From Verrucomicrobiota bacterium (GTDB lineage Bacteria > Verrucomicrobiota > Verrucomicrobiia > Limisphaerales > UBA8199), in the NCBI GenBank assembly GCA_026397855.1, contig JAPLUA010000007.1:1-5769 (forward strand): a DNA stretch of 5,769 nucleotides, written 5' to 3'. Position 1 is the stretch's first letter, and each line of letters opens with the position of its first letter. The notes under the pieces are model-generated. The model worked only from the letters and a program-made list of their open reading frames with translations. It made no database searches and was not told where the DNA came from. The position numbers were made by a program, and so were the translations under genes. This document shows, one piece after another, positions 5,462 through 5,769 of the stretch.

Positions 5462-5769
5462 CTTGAACTCCATCTCCATCGTGGTGCCACAGCTTTCCGC
5501 GAACCGGCAGGCAGCTTCGAGCCGGTCGGCCGGCGTCGGTTGCCGGTGAAAGAAATAATTGGGCTGCTGGTAAACGAAATCAAAGCCGTATTGCGGCCAG
5601 TTGGTCCTTCCCTGGGGCCACGACGGGATCCAGTAGAAGCCGATGCCTTTTGCTTCGAGGGTCAGGAGAGGCTACCATTCGACATCAATTCCCGGTTTGA
5701 GCATGTCCGCCAGCGCCCGACCGGTCAGGCTCGTCACGCAGTCATAGCTGTTGATCTTGCCAGGCTCAA
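5462..5769 (-). pseudogene. Fragment of a DUF4855-like gene with an in-frame stop
   Basis: Reading leftward from 5767, one frame encodes EPGKINSYDCVTSLTGR and then DVEW before an in-frame TAG at 5672-5674. The same frame then resumes with a coherent segment: GIGFYWIPSW (5647-5618), YGFDFVYQQPNYFFH (about 5596-5552), TPADRLEAACRFAES (about 5542-5498) and MEMEFK (5479-5462). This order, an 'FYWIP' strand, 'GFD...QPNYFF', 'RLEAA' and 'MEMEF', matches my recollection of DUF4855 proteins, which are little-studied and often found with carbohydrate-active genes. Beyond 5462 the similarity ends abruptly, so the C-terminal part is missing. The 5' part lies outside the window. A nonsense change plus loss of the 3' end points to a decayed gene; a sequencing error at the TAG alone would not explain the missing end. 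Family assignment is from memory and moderately certain. Confidence 0.6.

Overview
The window is GC-rich and looks like a chromosomal segment from a Verrucomicrobiota- or Planctomycetota-type bacterium, most likely a Limisphaerales/Pedosphaera-like lineage. That is an inference from gene content: a secreted PQQ-type beta-propeller opening with DWPEFRGP, a DUF4855-like remnant, a secreted six-hairpin glycosidase-like protein, almost no Shine-Dalgarno sequences, and intergenic repeats. No rRNA, tRNA, CRISPR array, transposase or phage gene is visible.

Layout. Bases 1-157 hold no convincing gene. A small lipoprotein gene (158-694, +) encodes two tandem PepSY-like repeats. It converges on a leftward run of four genes, and a 17-bp perfect inverted repeat (708-724 / 760-776) sits at the junction and covers the last codons of the first leftward gene. 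Read in their own direction (right to left), the leftward genes are: a PQQ-like beta-propeller protein (3916-5259); a secreted esterase of the Fes/CE1-like alpha/beta-hydrolase type, 3 nt downstream (2998-3912); a secreted (alpha/alpha)6-barrel glycosidase-like protein (1548-2924); and a SMUG1-family uracil-DNA glycosylase (772-1509). The right edge (about 5462-5769, -) carries a decayed DUF4855-like coding fragment with an in-frame TAG. Between it and the propeller gene lie about 200 bases of non-coding sequence with a small hairpin and a short direct repeat.

How the genes may work together. The propeller, esterase and glycosidase-like proteins each begin with a signal peptide and are closely spaced, so they plausibly act together outside the cytoplasm on a polysaccharide or its ester decorations. 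The substrate cannot be read from the sequence. The DNA-repair enzyme at the end of the run is cytoplasmic and probably unrelated in function. I see no clear evidence for a new multi-gene system. The points most worth checking are the inverted repeat, the bacterial SMUG1, the duplicated PepSY-like lipoprotein and the broken DUF4855 gene.
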